Shown here: positions 43,534-52,038 of the stretch, piece by piece
Position numbering within the stretch: the first letter of the stretch is position 1
How the letters are laid out: every line of letters starts with the position of its first letter
DNA from: Planctomycetota bacterium
Lineage (GTDB): Bacteria; Planctomycetota; UBA1135; UBA2386
Direction of reading: 5' to 3'
DNA length: 64,000 bases
NCBI GenBank assembly: GCA_020638695.1
Contig: JACKIB010000005.1
Location: forward strand, 62,001 to 126,000
The notes under the pieces: generated by a model
What the model was told of the DNA's origin: nothing
What the model saw: the letters and a program-made list of their open reading frames with translations, nothing else
Databases searched by the model: none
Translations under genes and position numbers: made by a program

Positions 43534-44448
43534 ATGCGCGCGCCGGAGCATGTCGAGATCGGCGTCGCGACCCATACCGGTCGGGTGCGCGGTGCCAACG
43601 AAGACGACTACTTGGTGTTCGCGCCCCAGACCGCCGAGGAATGCCGGCAGCTGGGTTGGTGGTTCGCGGTGGCGGACGGGATGGGAGGGGCCGCGGCGGG
43701 TGCCGACGCCAGCCGCACGGCAGTGCGCGCGGCCGTGCGGGCCGGGCTCGATGGCAGCGACACCGAACCCGATCAGCGCATGGCGGACTGCTTCACGGCC
43801 GCGGTCGGTGCGGTGTTCGAGCTCTCGCGCGAAGAACCACGCCTGCGCAGCACCGGGACGACGCTCACGATTGCGAACCTGATCGACCACCGGTTGTTCC
43901 TCGGCCACGTCGGCGACACGCGCTGCTTGTTGTTGCGCAATGGAGACCTCGGCCAGCTGAGCACCGACCACGTAGTGCAGGGTGATGGCAACCAGCTGAC
44001 CCGATGTGTCGGTGCCGGGCAGCGCGAGGTGGAAGTCGACATCACCGAGCACCGAGTTCGCGAAGGCGACTGCCTGGCGCTGGTCAGTGACGGGTTGTGG
44101 GGGTGTGTCTCGCCCGCCGACCTTGCCGAGCTGCTGTCGAACAACCCGCCGCAAGCCGCGGCGACCGCGGCGGTGCGGATGGCCAACGCCAGTGGCGGGC
44201 GCGACAACATCACCGCCGTGATCGTGCGGATCCACGGGGTGGAGCCCGGCGCGTTCCGCGAAGTCGAGCTGCCGCGCGACGAGGAGCGCGACCTGCCGCA
44301 GATCCACCGGCCGGCGACCGGCCTCACCGTGCGCCGCTGGCCGTGGGTCGCACTGTTGGCTTGCGGTGCGGTGCTGCTGCTGGCGGGCATCGCGAAGGCG
44401 TTCCTCGGCTTCGATCCGGTGGCCTGGCTCGTGGCGCGACTCCGTTAG
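43534..44448 (+). CDS. PP2C-family Ser/Thr phosphatase with C-terminal membrane anchor
   Basis: 304 residues. All PP2C metal and phosphate motifs are present: GANEDDYL (NED, about 21-26), VADGMGG (about 47-53), STGTTL, GHVGDTRC (about 128), SDGLWG (about 183) and GGRDNITAV (about 228). Asp residues for two Mn/Mg ions are intact, so it is likely active. A transmembrane helix (about 270-290, VALLACGAVLLLAGIAKAFLG) anchors it with the catalytic domain in the cytoplasm, facing the kinase domain encoded two genes upstream. The ATG directly follows the lipoprotein stop. Its TAG stop codon is the first triplet of a palindromic element. Confidence 0.92.
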   Translation: MRAPEHVEIGVATHTGRVRGANEDDYLVFAPQTAEECRQLGWWFAVADGMGGAAAGADASRTAVRAAVRAGLDGSDTEPDQRMADCFTAAVGAVFELSREEPRLRSTGTTLTIANLIDHRLFLGHVGDTRCLLLRNGDLGQLSTDHVVQGDGNQLTRCVGAGQREVEVDITEHRVREGDCLALVSDGLWGCVSPADLAELLSNNPPQAAATAAVRMANASGGRDNITAVIVRIHGVEPGAFREVELPRDEERDLPQIHRPATGLTVRRWPWVALLACGAVLLLAGIAKAFLGFDPVAWLVARLR

Positions 44449-44625
44449 CCCGGACTATTCATGAGCAGCGTCGCGAGATCGTGCATGGTTGTTGCTGGCA
44501 AGGAGAACGGCAGGTTCTGCCCGGAGGCGGGGTGCCTCCCCGTCGAGGAGCAGGTTCTGACGTTCGACGAAGCCAGCAGCGACCCTGCGCGATCGCAGCA
44601 GCTCGGTCATGGATAGTCCGGGTTA
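44446..44625. mobile_element. 180-bp palindromic MITE-like element (family B)
   Basis: Begins TAGCCCGGACTATTCATGA and ends with the near-complement (TCATGGATAGTCCGGGTTA). The two arms pair with interruptions over their whole length, meeting at CGGGG-TGCC-TCCCCG (44528-44542), which is exactly the midpoint. Both ends carry TA, as with TA-duplicating (IS630/mariner-type) elements. The motif also loosely recalls IS1380-type ends from memory. No transposase. It lies immediately after PP2C and could form a long hairpin in the operon's 3' RNA. Confidence 0.75.
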
Positions 44626-44935
44626 GCGATCTGTCCGACTCGACGGTGCCGTGACGCGACCCGACAGGTGACCTCGAACGCGGGAGTCCGGGTGCTCGGC
44701 GGCGGCGAACCCGTGCGATCCGGTTGTGCGGGTGGGGCGGTGTTCCTCCTCGAGCCTCCTGAATCACCCTTCCGCGGCGCCGACTCCGACCAGTTTCGGG
44801 TGCGGCGTCGACCGCGACACTTGCCGCGTCGCGGGGATCCCGGCACGATCGGTCTGCCCCTCGCGGAGCTCGCCCCAGTCGAGCCCCGTTTCCCTGTCCA
44901 AGCTCGACCGGTCGGCCGCCACGGCCCTGCCCAAG
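44626..44935. other. Intergenic, 310 bp, upstream of gspF
   Basis: This lies between the palindromic element and the gspF start. Reading frames running through it belong to upstream extensions of the gspF frame, without signal or family similarity. I see no clear promoter, although one is expected here because the preceding operon ends at the hairpin. Confidence 0.4.
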
Positions 44936-46093
44936 ATGCCAAAGAAGCTCCAGCGCGCGGTCGCCGTCAAGAAGGCTCCGGTCCCGGCTCGGGCGGCGGG
45001 TGCCGCCGCGTCCGGCTCCACCGGCCGACGCTCCCTGTTCGGCCAGCGGGTGACGCCCAAGGTCCTGGCAGAGTTCACCAACCAGCTGGCGGTGTTGCTC
45101 GACGCGGGGATCCCGGTGACCAAGTGCCTGCGCATTCTCGAAGGGCAGATGCCGCCCGGCGGGATGAAGCGGGCGTTGGTCGAGGTGCGCGAGGACGTCG
45201 AGGGCGGCACCTCGCTGTCGGAGTCGTTCGCCAAGCAGGACCACATCTTCGACCCGCTGTACACCAACATGGTCGCCGCCGGCGAGGCCGGCGGTGTGCA
45301 GGACGTCATCCTGACGCGCCTGGCCGACTTCATGGAGCGGCAGGAGGAGATCAAGAGCCGCGTGAAGGGCGCGCTGGCCTACCCGGCGATCGTGATGGTG
45401 ATCGCGGTGGTGGTGCTGGTGTTGGTGTTCATCTTCGTCATCCCGCAGTTCAAGGCGATCTTCGTGCAGCAGTTCGGCTCCGAGCAGTCGCTGCCGAAGA
45501 TCACCCGGCTGGTGATCGGGGCCGCCGACCACCTGCAGGCGTACTGGTGGGTCTACCTGGTGTCGGCGGGTGTGTTGTACGCCTTGCACCGGGTGCTCTA
45601 CGCGAAGTGGAGCGCCTACCAGTGGAACGTCGACACCCTGGTGTTGCGCCTGCCGCTGTTCGGGACGTTGATGCGGCGCACCCTGGTGGCGCGCTTCTCA
45701 CGCACCTTCGGCACCTTGATCCAGAGCGGTGTGCCGCACCTCGAGGCGCTGAACATCCTGCGCAGCGCGCTGCCCAACCAGCGGATGATCGACGCGGTCG
45801 AGAAGATCCACGGCAGCATCCGTGAGGGCGCGGGTATCGCCGTGCCGATGGGCAAGAGCGGGATCTTCGACGACATCGTGGTGAACATGGTCGACGTCGG
45901 TGAGCAGACCGGCGAGCTCGACCGCATGCTGAGCAAGATCGCCGACCGCTACGAGGTCGAAGTGCGGCGCACGGTGGACAGCACCTTCAAGCTGATCGAG
46001 CCGATCTTGCTGGTGGTGATGGCGGTGATCGTCGGCGTGATCGTGTTCGCGCTGTTCACCCCGTTGCTGGAGCTGATGAAGAAGATCGGCTGA
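44936..46093 (+). CDS. Type II secretion / type IV pilus inner-membrane platform protein (GspF/PilC family)
   Basis: 385 residues. Two GspF domains are separated by transmembrane segments. First domain about 40-165 (FTNQLAVLLDAGIPVTKCLRIL, SLSESFAKQ, MVAAGEAGG), then helix VMVIAVVVLVLVFIFVIPQF. Second domain about 235-355 (ARFSRTFGTLIQSGVPHLEALNIL, MVDVGEQTGELDRML) and the final helix. Family length is about 400. It forms the inner-membrane platform that pilin or pseudopilin assembly ATPases act on. No GspE, GspD or pilin gene lies in the window, so it is a detached member. The ATG at 44936 precedes a basic N-terminal tail. Its stop shares one base with the histidine kinase start (TGATG). Confidence 0.88.
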   Translation: MPKKLQRAVAVKKAPVPARAAGAAASGSTGRRSLFGQRVTPKVLAEFTNQLAVLLDAGIPVTKCLRILEGQMPPGGMKRALVEVREDVEGGTSLSESFAKQDHIFDPLYTNMVAAGEAGGVQDVILTRLADFMERQEEIKSRVKGALAYPAIVMVIAVVVLVLVFIFVIPQFKAIFVQQFGSEQSLPKITRLVIGAADHLQAYWWVYLVSAGVLYALHRVLYAKWSAYQWNVDTLVLRLPLFGTLMRRTLVARFSRTFGTLIQSGVPHLEALNILRSALPNQRMIDAVEKIHGSIREGAGIAVPMGKSGIFDDIVVNMVDVGEQTGELDRMLSKIADRYEVEVRRTVDSTFKLIEPILLVVMAVIVGVIVFALFTPLLELMKKIG

Positions 46094-47556
46094 TGTCGCT
46101 TCGGGGGCGGCTGCTCGTCCTCATGGTGCTGCTGAACCTGCTGGTTCTCGGCGTCACCTACGCCACGGTGGTGGTGTTGCAGAGCCGCTGGCTGACCCGC
46201 GTCACCAAGCAGCACCTCGAGCTGATCTACCGCGACTACCAGCACATCCTGCCGTCCGGCATCGGGCTGTCGGAGATCAACGACCGTCGCCTGCCGGACA
46301 CCGTGCGTGGCATCCTCGACGTGTCGTTCCGCGACTACCGCGACATCTTGATCGTCAGTGGGCCATGGTTGGAGATCAACCCGCTGGGCGCGGGGCACCG
46401 CGATGCGATGACGTTCCCGATCGCCGAAGTGCGCGCCGGCATCGCCGCGGCGATCGAACGCGACCAGGTGCTGGAGGTCGCGGGGGGACGTTGCGTGGCG
46501 ATCAAGAGCGACGGCGGCGAGATCGAGGGCGGAGTGTGGTTCGTGCCGATCCTGCCGCCCGACCCCTCGCTGTCGTTCTTCGCCTACGCCGGTCCGGTAG
46601 CCGTGAGCGTGTTGCTGTTCGCGGCGCTCGCCGGCTGGGTGTTCGGCCGGACGCTGGGGCCGCCGCTCGCGCGGCTCGGCGCGGCGGCGCGGCGGGTCGG
46701 CGGTGGCGACTACTCGGCGCGGGTCCCGCGGATGGACTCCGCCCCGGAGCTCGGCACGGTGGTGGAGGCGTTCAACACGATGGCCGACAAGGTCGAGGGC
46801 CACACCGCCGAGTTGCGCCGCGAAGTCGAGCGCGCGACTGCCGAGGCCGCGGCCAAGGAGCGAGCCATGGTGATGTCGTCGCGGCTGGCGTCGATGGGGA
46901 CCTTGGCGGCCGGGATCGCCCACGAGATCAACAACCCGATCGGTGGAATGCAGAACGCCGCGTTGCGGTTGGAGAAGAACCCGAACCTGGGCGAACGCGA
47001 CCGGGTCTATCTGCGCCTGATCCAGGAAGGCCTCGAGCGCGTGGCACGTACCGCGCGCAAGATGCTCGACTTCTCACCCAAAGTACTCGACGCGGTCGCG
47101 TTCGACGTCGCGGTCGCGGTCGACGGCGCGCGCGCGTTGATCGAGCATCGGCTGCGCGCCGAGCACGTGACCTTGACGGTCGACCTCGCACCGGGCTTGC
47201 CCCGGCTGTCCGGCGACCCCCACGAGATCCAGCAGGTGCTGCTCAACCTGTTCCTCAATTCGCTGCACGCCATGCGGGGGATGACCGGGCGTAGCATCTC
47301 GGTGCGCGCCGAACAGGTCGAAGGCATGCTGCAGTTGACGGTGTCGGACGACGGTCCGGGGGTCGACGCAGCGACTCTCGAGCAGGTGCTCCACCCGTTC
47401 TTCAGCAGCTCGAATCAGCCGGATTCGACCGGACTGGGGTTGTTCATCTCCTACACCATCGTGCAGAACCACGGTGGCGAGCTGACGGTCGACTCGGCCC
47501 CGGGGCGCGGGTTCCACGTGCGCATCCGGTTGCCGGTGGTGCGTTCGGCGGGGTGA
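46093..47556 (+). CDS. Membrane sensor histidine kinase (NtrB/PilS-like)
   Basis: 487 residues. TM1 (about 5-29), a periplasmic sensor region (30-160), TM2 (162-184), a HAMP domain (about 185-238), a coiled coil, then a HisKA dimerisation domain with the phospho-acceptor His277 in GIAHEINNP. The ATPase part has an N box (LLNLFLNSLHAM), G1 (DDGPGV), an F-box region (PFFSSSNQ) and G2 (GLGLFIS). The transmitter is of the NtrB/PilS subgroup, which usually works with sigma-54-type regulators; no response regulator is adjacent. ATG overlaps the gspF stop by one base, so the two are translationally coupled. Confidence 0.92.
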   Translation: MSLRGRLLVLMVLLNLLVLGVTYATVVVLQSRWLTRVTKQHLELIYRDYQHILPSGIGLSEINDRRLPDTVRGILDVSFRDYRDILIVSGPWLEINPLGAGHRDAMTFPIAEVRAGIAAAIERDQVLEVAGGRCVAIKSDGGEIEGGVWFVPILPPDPSLSFFAYAGPVAVSVLLFAALAGWVFGRTLGPPLARLGAAARRVGGGDYSARVPRMDSAPELGTVVEAFNTMADKVEGHTAELRREVERATAEAAAKERAMVMSSRLASMGTLAAGIAHEINNPIGGMQNAALRLEKNPNLGERDRVYLRLIQEGLERVARTARKMLDFSPKVLDAVAFDVAVAVDGARALIEHRLRAEHVTLTVDLAPGLPRLSGDPHEIQQVLLNLFLNSLHAMRGMTGRSISVRAEQVEGMLQLTVSDDGPGVDAATLEQVLHPFFSSSNQPDSTGLGLFISYTIVQNHGGELTVDSAPGRGFHVRIRLPVVRSAG

Positions 47557-47952
47557 GCGATCGCGTGGCGCACTTCGCAGGGCGTGCGCGGGGCCTCGTT
47601 GGAGCGACGAGTCGCCCCACGACTACATGTTCACACATGTAAGACGCCAACCCAGGTCGAGTATGCGACCTCCCCTGGGCGCACGCATCGATCGGCCACG
47701 CGCCTCGCGGCGCAACTCGTCAATGCGGCTCGAGCTGATCGGTGCCCATTCACACCGCACGCCCAACGGCTCCATGCGCATCCGTACCCAACCGCCCTCC
47801 TGCGGCTCTGGAGTTCGAGGTCGAGGGAGCCCCGGAGTCGATCGCTCGAATGTGCGCTCGCGAATCGGGCATCGCGAGACGAAGTCGCTGCCCTCGACCA
47901 CCGCGAGCGATGGCCGATACGAGTGAACCCGTCCGCCCGGAGGCGGCTCGGC
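47557..47952. other. Intergenic, 396 bp, with two inverted repeats between convergent genes
   Basis: TACATGT-TCAC-ACATGTA (47624-47641) is a perfect 7-bp inverted repeat in an otherwise GC-rich stretch. Ten bases on, a hairpin with AGGTCG/CGACCT and CCC/GGG arms lies at 47651-47679. The second may end transcription of the histidine kinase unit, though there is no T-run. The first could be an operator or a chance palindrome. No gene is seen in the rest. Confidence 0.5.
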
Positions 47953-48924
47953 TCAGAACCGGATCTCCTTGCGCAGGTCGTCGAGTCGCTTGCGCAGACC
48001 CACGTCGGACTCGGTGCGGTCGACTTCCCGCAGGAACTCCGCCGACCCGGGGCCGAGGATCTCGACCACGGCGTCGACCACGCGCCGCCGGAAGCCCGGA
48101 TTCGGAACGCGACCGAACGCGCCGGACTTGTTCTCGCGGTACAGCTCCTGGATGCGTCGCGCGGCGTCGACGCACTTCATCTTGCCCAGCAGCACCACGC
48201 AGGTCTGCACGGTGAACGGCTCGACCTCCGGGCGCTGGATGATCCGCTGCAGCAGCTTGGCGACACCCTCGTGCCCGGTCGCGGCGAAGTCCTCGATGAA
48301 GCGCGGGTGCAGGTGCGATGGGCTGCGCTTGCCGCTGGCCGGGGCCGTGAGGTCCCTGGTCAACAGCTCGTGCAGCACCTCGCCTGCCTGCTTCTTGTCG
48401 GCGAGCAGGAGTCCGTTGGCCGCGATCACGCGGAGGCGGTGGCTGGCGTCCAGATCGTGCGACCGCAACACGCGGGCGTACAGCGCCACGCCGCGTGCCG
48501 GGTTCGCCTTGTAGACGGCCTGCAGCAGCCACTTGCGGATCTCGTCGTCGGTCGCAGGGTCGTCGGCGGCGATCGTCTTGTCGACCAGGATCGCCTCCAA
48601 CCGCGCTGCAGCGTCAGCCTGCAGGCTGAGCATCTCGACGAGGTTCTCGACCTTCTTCTCGACCTCGAAGAAGCCCGCATCGCGGGTCGCGGTCTGCAGC
48701 TTGGGTGCCCAGTAGGTCAGTTGCTCGAGCAGCGCGTTCATCCCCAGGCCCTCGAACCGGCTGGTGCGTTCGAAGCGGTACAGATCGACCGCCTGCCGCA
48801 GCGCGCGCAGCTCGACCTGCATCGCCCGGTGCTCGGCGGCCAGGCGGTAGCCGAAGTAGCCCGCGGCACCCAGCGCGGCGAGGTTGGCGATCCAGACGAC
48901 GGCGAGCGACCGGCTGTGGCTCAT
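47953..48924 (-). CDS. Signal-anchored HEAT-like repeat protein
   Basis: 323 residues. An N-terminal transmembrane anchor (AVVWIANLAALGAAGYFGYRLA, about 8-29) leads into a coiled coil and then HEAT-like helical repeats (DEIRKWLLQAVYKANPARGVALYARVLRS, HRLRVIAANGLLLADKKQAGEVLHELL, FTVQTCVVLLGKMKCVDAARRIQELY). It probably scaffolds a periplasmic complex; no catalytic motif. GATAAA lies 8 nt before the ATG, with GTGACG 15 bp upstream, a plausible leaderless promoter. It is convergent with the histidine kinase gene. Confidence 0.7.
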   Translation of the reverse strand: MSHSRSLAVVWIANLAALGAAGYFGYRLAAEHRAMQVELRALRQAVDLYRFERTSRFEGLGMNALLEQLTYWAPKLQTATRDAGFFEVEKKVENLVEMLSLQADAAARLEAILVDKTIAADDPATDDEIRKWLLQAVYKANPARGVALYARVLRSHDLDASHRLRVIAANGLLLADKKQAGEVLHELLTRDLTAPASGKRSPSHLHPRFIEDFAATGHEGVAKLLQRIIQRPEVEPFTVQTCVVLLGKMKCVDAARRIQELYRENKSGAFGRVPNPGFRRRVVDAVVEILGPGSAEFLREVDRTESDVGLRKRLDDLRKEIRF

Positions 48925-49314
48925 GCCGGTTCTTTATCCGGACTTTTCCAGGCCGTCACGAGCGTTCGGGACCGATCGCCGGCCGTGGCGTTTCGCTCAC
49001 GTTCGGGCGGTCTGGGCGTCGTGGGGTTGCCTCGAGAGCCCGGAGCAGCGACGGAAGCCTCTATGCGAAGGAGACTTGTGCCGCATTCGCCAGGCCGCGT
49101 ACGAGACGGCCGAGCCGAACGGCCTGGCACGGATCTTGAGCCGTGGACCCGGCGACCCTCGGGTCCCCGAAATCCCTCCCACGTGCGGCCCCAGAGCCTG
49201 CTATGTTTCTGGGCGTCCCGCTTGGGTTTTTCGGTCGGTCCGTTTCGCTCAACCAGCAGCGGCTCGGGCGCGGCCCGACGTCTGAACTTCCCAACCCATC
49301 CCCGACAACCACCC
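48925..49314. other. Divergent intergenic region, 390 bp
   Basis: This lies between the HEAT protein gene (minus) and the first Gly-rich exported gene (plus). A perfect 9-bp inverted repeat GCCAGGCCG/CGGCCTGGC (49089-49097 and 49120-49128) encloses 22 nt. TATGTT at 49202-49207 could be a -10 for the gene at 49315, but no -35 is evident. No coding frame is convincing. Confidence 0.45.
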
Positions 49315-51990
49315 ATGCAGCTCCGATCTCTGCGTCGTGCGACCGCGCTGGCCGCCACCCTGCTGCTAACTGTTCTGTTCCCAACTTGTTCCGGTGGTAG
49401 CGCCGGCACCAACACGGTCCGCCAGGACTGCGCGGGTGGGGGCGAGAACCTGTTCTGCCTCACCAGCTGCAACCTCGGGTGCAGCCTGTCGGGATGCAGC
49501 ATCAACCAGATCGCCCAGAACGAGCCGGTGACGCTGTACTTCAGCCAGAAGGTCGATCCCTACACCGTTCCGCCGAACACCGCGAGCATCTTGCTGCGCA
49601 CCGCGACCGGCGAAGAGCCGGTGGGGGAATGGGTGGTCGAGGACAACCGGGTGACCTTCACCCCGACGGTGCGCATCTCCGGCGCGTCGACCTACTACGG
49701 GTTCCGTCCCAGCGAGACCTACTTCCTGCACATGCCGGCTGGCGCGTCGCAGAAGGACGTGGTCAAGGCCGTGTCGGGCGATGCGTTGCTGTCGCCGATC
49801 ACCTGCCCGCTGACGATCGGTGGCATCAAGGACCTCAACGAGGCGCCGCCGGAGGCGACGTTGATCACGCCCAACGGCACGTCCTCGGTCGAGCTCGACA
49901 CCAAGATCGTGATCGAGTTCAACGAGGTGATCGACCCGGCGCTGTTCGTCGACATCACCGCCGAGACGAGCCCCATCCGCTACGGGGTCAAGGCGACGCA
50001 GAAGAACGCCAACAACGAGACCGTCTGCCGCACCTCTTCGGAGGCGACGACGCTCCCGGGTGTGCCGCGGATGACCATCAACCCGTCGCGCGGTACCAGC
50101 GTGGTGACCTTCGTCCCGCAGGAGGAGCTGCCAGGCAACCGCTGCATCGAGATCCAGATCACCTCGAACGTGCGTGACCTGGCCGGCGTCCCGGCGCGGG
50201 CCGCGGTGCTGTCGTTCACCACCAAGGACGTGGGCGTGCAGCTCAAGTCCAACGTCGAGGACTTCGCCAGCAGCCAGTACCTCGATACCGAGCTGTCCGC
50301 CGGCTCGTGGGGAAGCGGCAAGCTGACCTTCAGCCCGATCGGCGGCTCGGGCCTCCACGGCGTGTTCGACCCGACCTTCGGCAAGGACATCACGCCGCCG
50401 AAGAGCCCGGTCGCGATCTACGAGTGGAGCACTGACGACATCACCATCAAGGGCGAGCGGACCACCACCGGCAAGGACATCCGCGTCACCGATGGGCGGT
50501 TCTTCTTCCAGACGATGGAGATCCCCGACGGGGTCGAGGTGCGCTTCGTCGGCTCGAACCCGGCGCGCATCTGGGTGCGCGGCTCGGTGAAGATCGGCGG
50601 CATCCTGTCGGCGAACGGCGAGACGCTTGCGCTGGGCAACTTCACGCCGTGGCAGTCGAGCGGCCAACAACCCGGCGAGAAGGGTGGTGTCGGCGGGTGC
50701 TTCGGCGGCAAGGGTGGTGACGGCGCCGACCGTGCGGACGGACTCGGCACCAAGCCGGCGTTCGACGGCAAGACCGGCGACGACCTGTTCCTGCCCGCGG
50801 GGCACGCCTACTACGCGCAGCGGGTCGGCACCGGCGGCGCCGGGTCGCCGATCTTCCCGGCGTCCGGCCTCGACAAGGACCTGCAGTGGGGCTACGTGGG
50901 CGTGATCGCCCTCGAGCTCAACCGTGGCGGTGGCGGTGGTGGATTCATCAGCGCCGGCGGGACGGGCTCCGCGGAGTGGGTCGCACCCAACGTCGGCTAC
51001 AACAAGTACGCGGCGACCGGGACGACCGCGGGCGGCAAACTGATGCCGTTCCCGCCCGGTTTCCCGAACTACACCAACGGGTTCACGCGGCTCGACCACT
51101 ACCTGGTCGGCGGCTCCGGCGGCGGTGGCGGCGGCTCGTGCTCGACCGCTGCGATCCAGACCGCGTCGCCGAAGATCTGGTGGCGTGCCGGGCGCGCCGG
51201 GGGCGGCGGTGGCGGCGCGATGGCGCTGCGCGTAGGTGGCAAGCTCCAGCTGGAGACGTCCGGCAAGCTGCAGTGCCTCGGCGGTTCGGGTGCCCAGGAT
51301 TCCGACTACTTCTCGGTGCGCGGTCTGCCGGCGCCGGGTGGTGGCGGTTCGGGTGGCAGCCTGTTCCTCCAGGTCAACCTCGAGACCGAGAACCGCGGTT
51401 CGATCAGCGTCGCCGGCGGCAAGGGCGGACGTTCGTTCGGCAACTCCGGCGACTCGATCTTCAACGGTGCCCGGGCGCAGGCGGGCGACGGCTCGAACGG
51501 CATTCTGCACTTCGAAGTCTCCGGCGACCCGAGTGCATACCCGGTCGGCACCACGGTGCCGGCGACTCCGCCGATCGCCAAGCTGGATCCGAAGGACACC
51601 GACGACCTGGTGACCGTGCGGTCGCTGTGGTACGCCGCGAGCCTGTTGTTCCCGCCCGACTTCCTGCGCTACGAAGTGCACGCGCTGGTCGACGGGAACC
51701 CGGTGATCTACTCGGACGACCCGAACGTCGGCGTGCTCGCCAACGGTGTGAGCGTGCCGGTGCGGTTCCAAGTCCAGGGCGCCAAGCTCGAACGCGATCC
51801 GACGGGCAAGCTCAACCCCAAGCCCCTGACCGCCGTGCCGCCGTTCCGCGACTACGTCGGACCGGTGGATCCCCCGGCGCTGTCGCTGTTCGACGATGGC
51901 GCGACCGGCTACCGCTTCGAGCTGACCCTCGACCGAAGCTTCAAGCAGTCGGTGGAGATCCAGAAAGTCATCGTGTTCTGGACCCGCTGA
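49315..51990 (+). CDS. Large exported protein: Cys cluster, Ig-like (Big_5) domains and Gly-rich region, copy 1
   Basis: 891 residues. Signal peptide ATALAATLLLTVLFPTC; the Cys sits in a poor lipobox. A Cys cluster follows (about 37-63; C-x8-C-x3-C-x3-C-x4-C). Next come two Big_5-like Ig modules (about 65-160 and 175-305), each with YFSQKVDP/IEFNEVIDP and a closing LSFTT. A beta segment (about 380-430, RFFFQTMEIPDGVEVRF) precedes a Gly-rich region (about 445-735) with GGGGGGF, GGSGGGGGGS and GGGGSGGS blocks, as in tail-fibre-like or pectate-lyase-like Gly-rich proteins. A final beta domain ends at the stop. Likely a cell-surface protein. A paralogue of the same build lies 48 bp downstream. 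Confidence 0.82.
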   Translation: MQLRSLRRATALAATLLLTVLFPTCSGGSAGTNTVRQDCAGGGENLFCLTSCNLGCSLSGCSINQIAQNEPVTLYFSQKVDPYTVPPNTASILLRTATGEEPVGEWVVEDNRVTFTPTVRISGASTYYGFRPSETYFLHMPAGASQKDVVKAVSGDALLSPITCPLTIGGIKDLNEAPPEATLITPNGTSSVELDTKIVIEFNEVIDPALFVDITAETSPIRYGVKATQKNANNETVCRTSSEATTLPGVPRMTINPSRGTSVVTFVPQEELPGNRCIEIQITSNVRDLAGVPARAAVLSFTTKDVGVQLKSNVEDFASSQYLDTELSAGSWGSGKLTFSPIGGSGLHGVFDPTFGKDITPPKSPVAIYEWSTDDITIKGERTTTGKDIRVTDGRFFFQTMEIPDGVEVRFVGSNPARIWVRGSVKIGGILSANGETLALGNFTPWQSSGQQPGEKGGVGGCFGGKGGDGADRADGLGTKPAFDGKTGDDLFLPAGHAYYAQRVGTGGAGSPIFPASGLDKDLQWGYVGVIALELNRGGGGGGFISAGGTGSAEWVAPNVGYNKYAATGTTAGGKLMPFPPGFPNYTNGFTRLDHYLVGGSGGGGGGSCSTAAIQTASPKIWWRAGRAGGGGGGAMALRVGGKLQLETSGKLQCLGGSGAQDSDYFSVRGLPAPGGGGSGGSLFLQVNLETENRGSISVAGGKGGRSFGNSGDSIFNGARAQAGDGSNGILHFEVSGDPSAYPVGTTVPATPPIAKLDPKDTDDLVTVRSLWYAASLLFPPDFLRYEVHALVDGNPVIYSDDPNVGVLANGVSVPVRFQVQGAKLERDPTGKLNPKPLTAVPPFRDYVGPVDPPALSLFDDGATGYRFELTLDRSFKQSVEIQKVIVFWTR

Positions 51991-52038
51991 CCCTCGCAAC
52001 CCCGATCCTCGTTCCCTGACCGACCCCTCTCTGACCCA

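Noticed and set aside
44446..44625. Firm IS1380 assignment of the palindromic element
   Set aside because: The ends only resemble IS1380-type ends from memory, while the TA at both ends suggests a TA-duplicating family; without a transposase the family stays open.
47584..49314. Upstream extension of the first Gly-rich gene, opposite the HEAT protein
   Set aside because: Composition is that of an antisense frame, and a good signal peptide starts at 49315.
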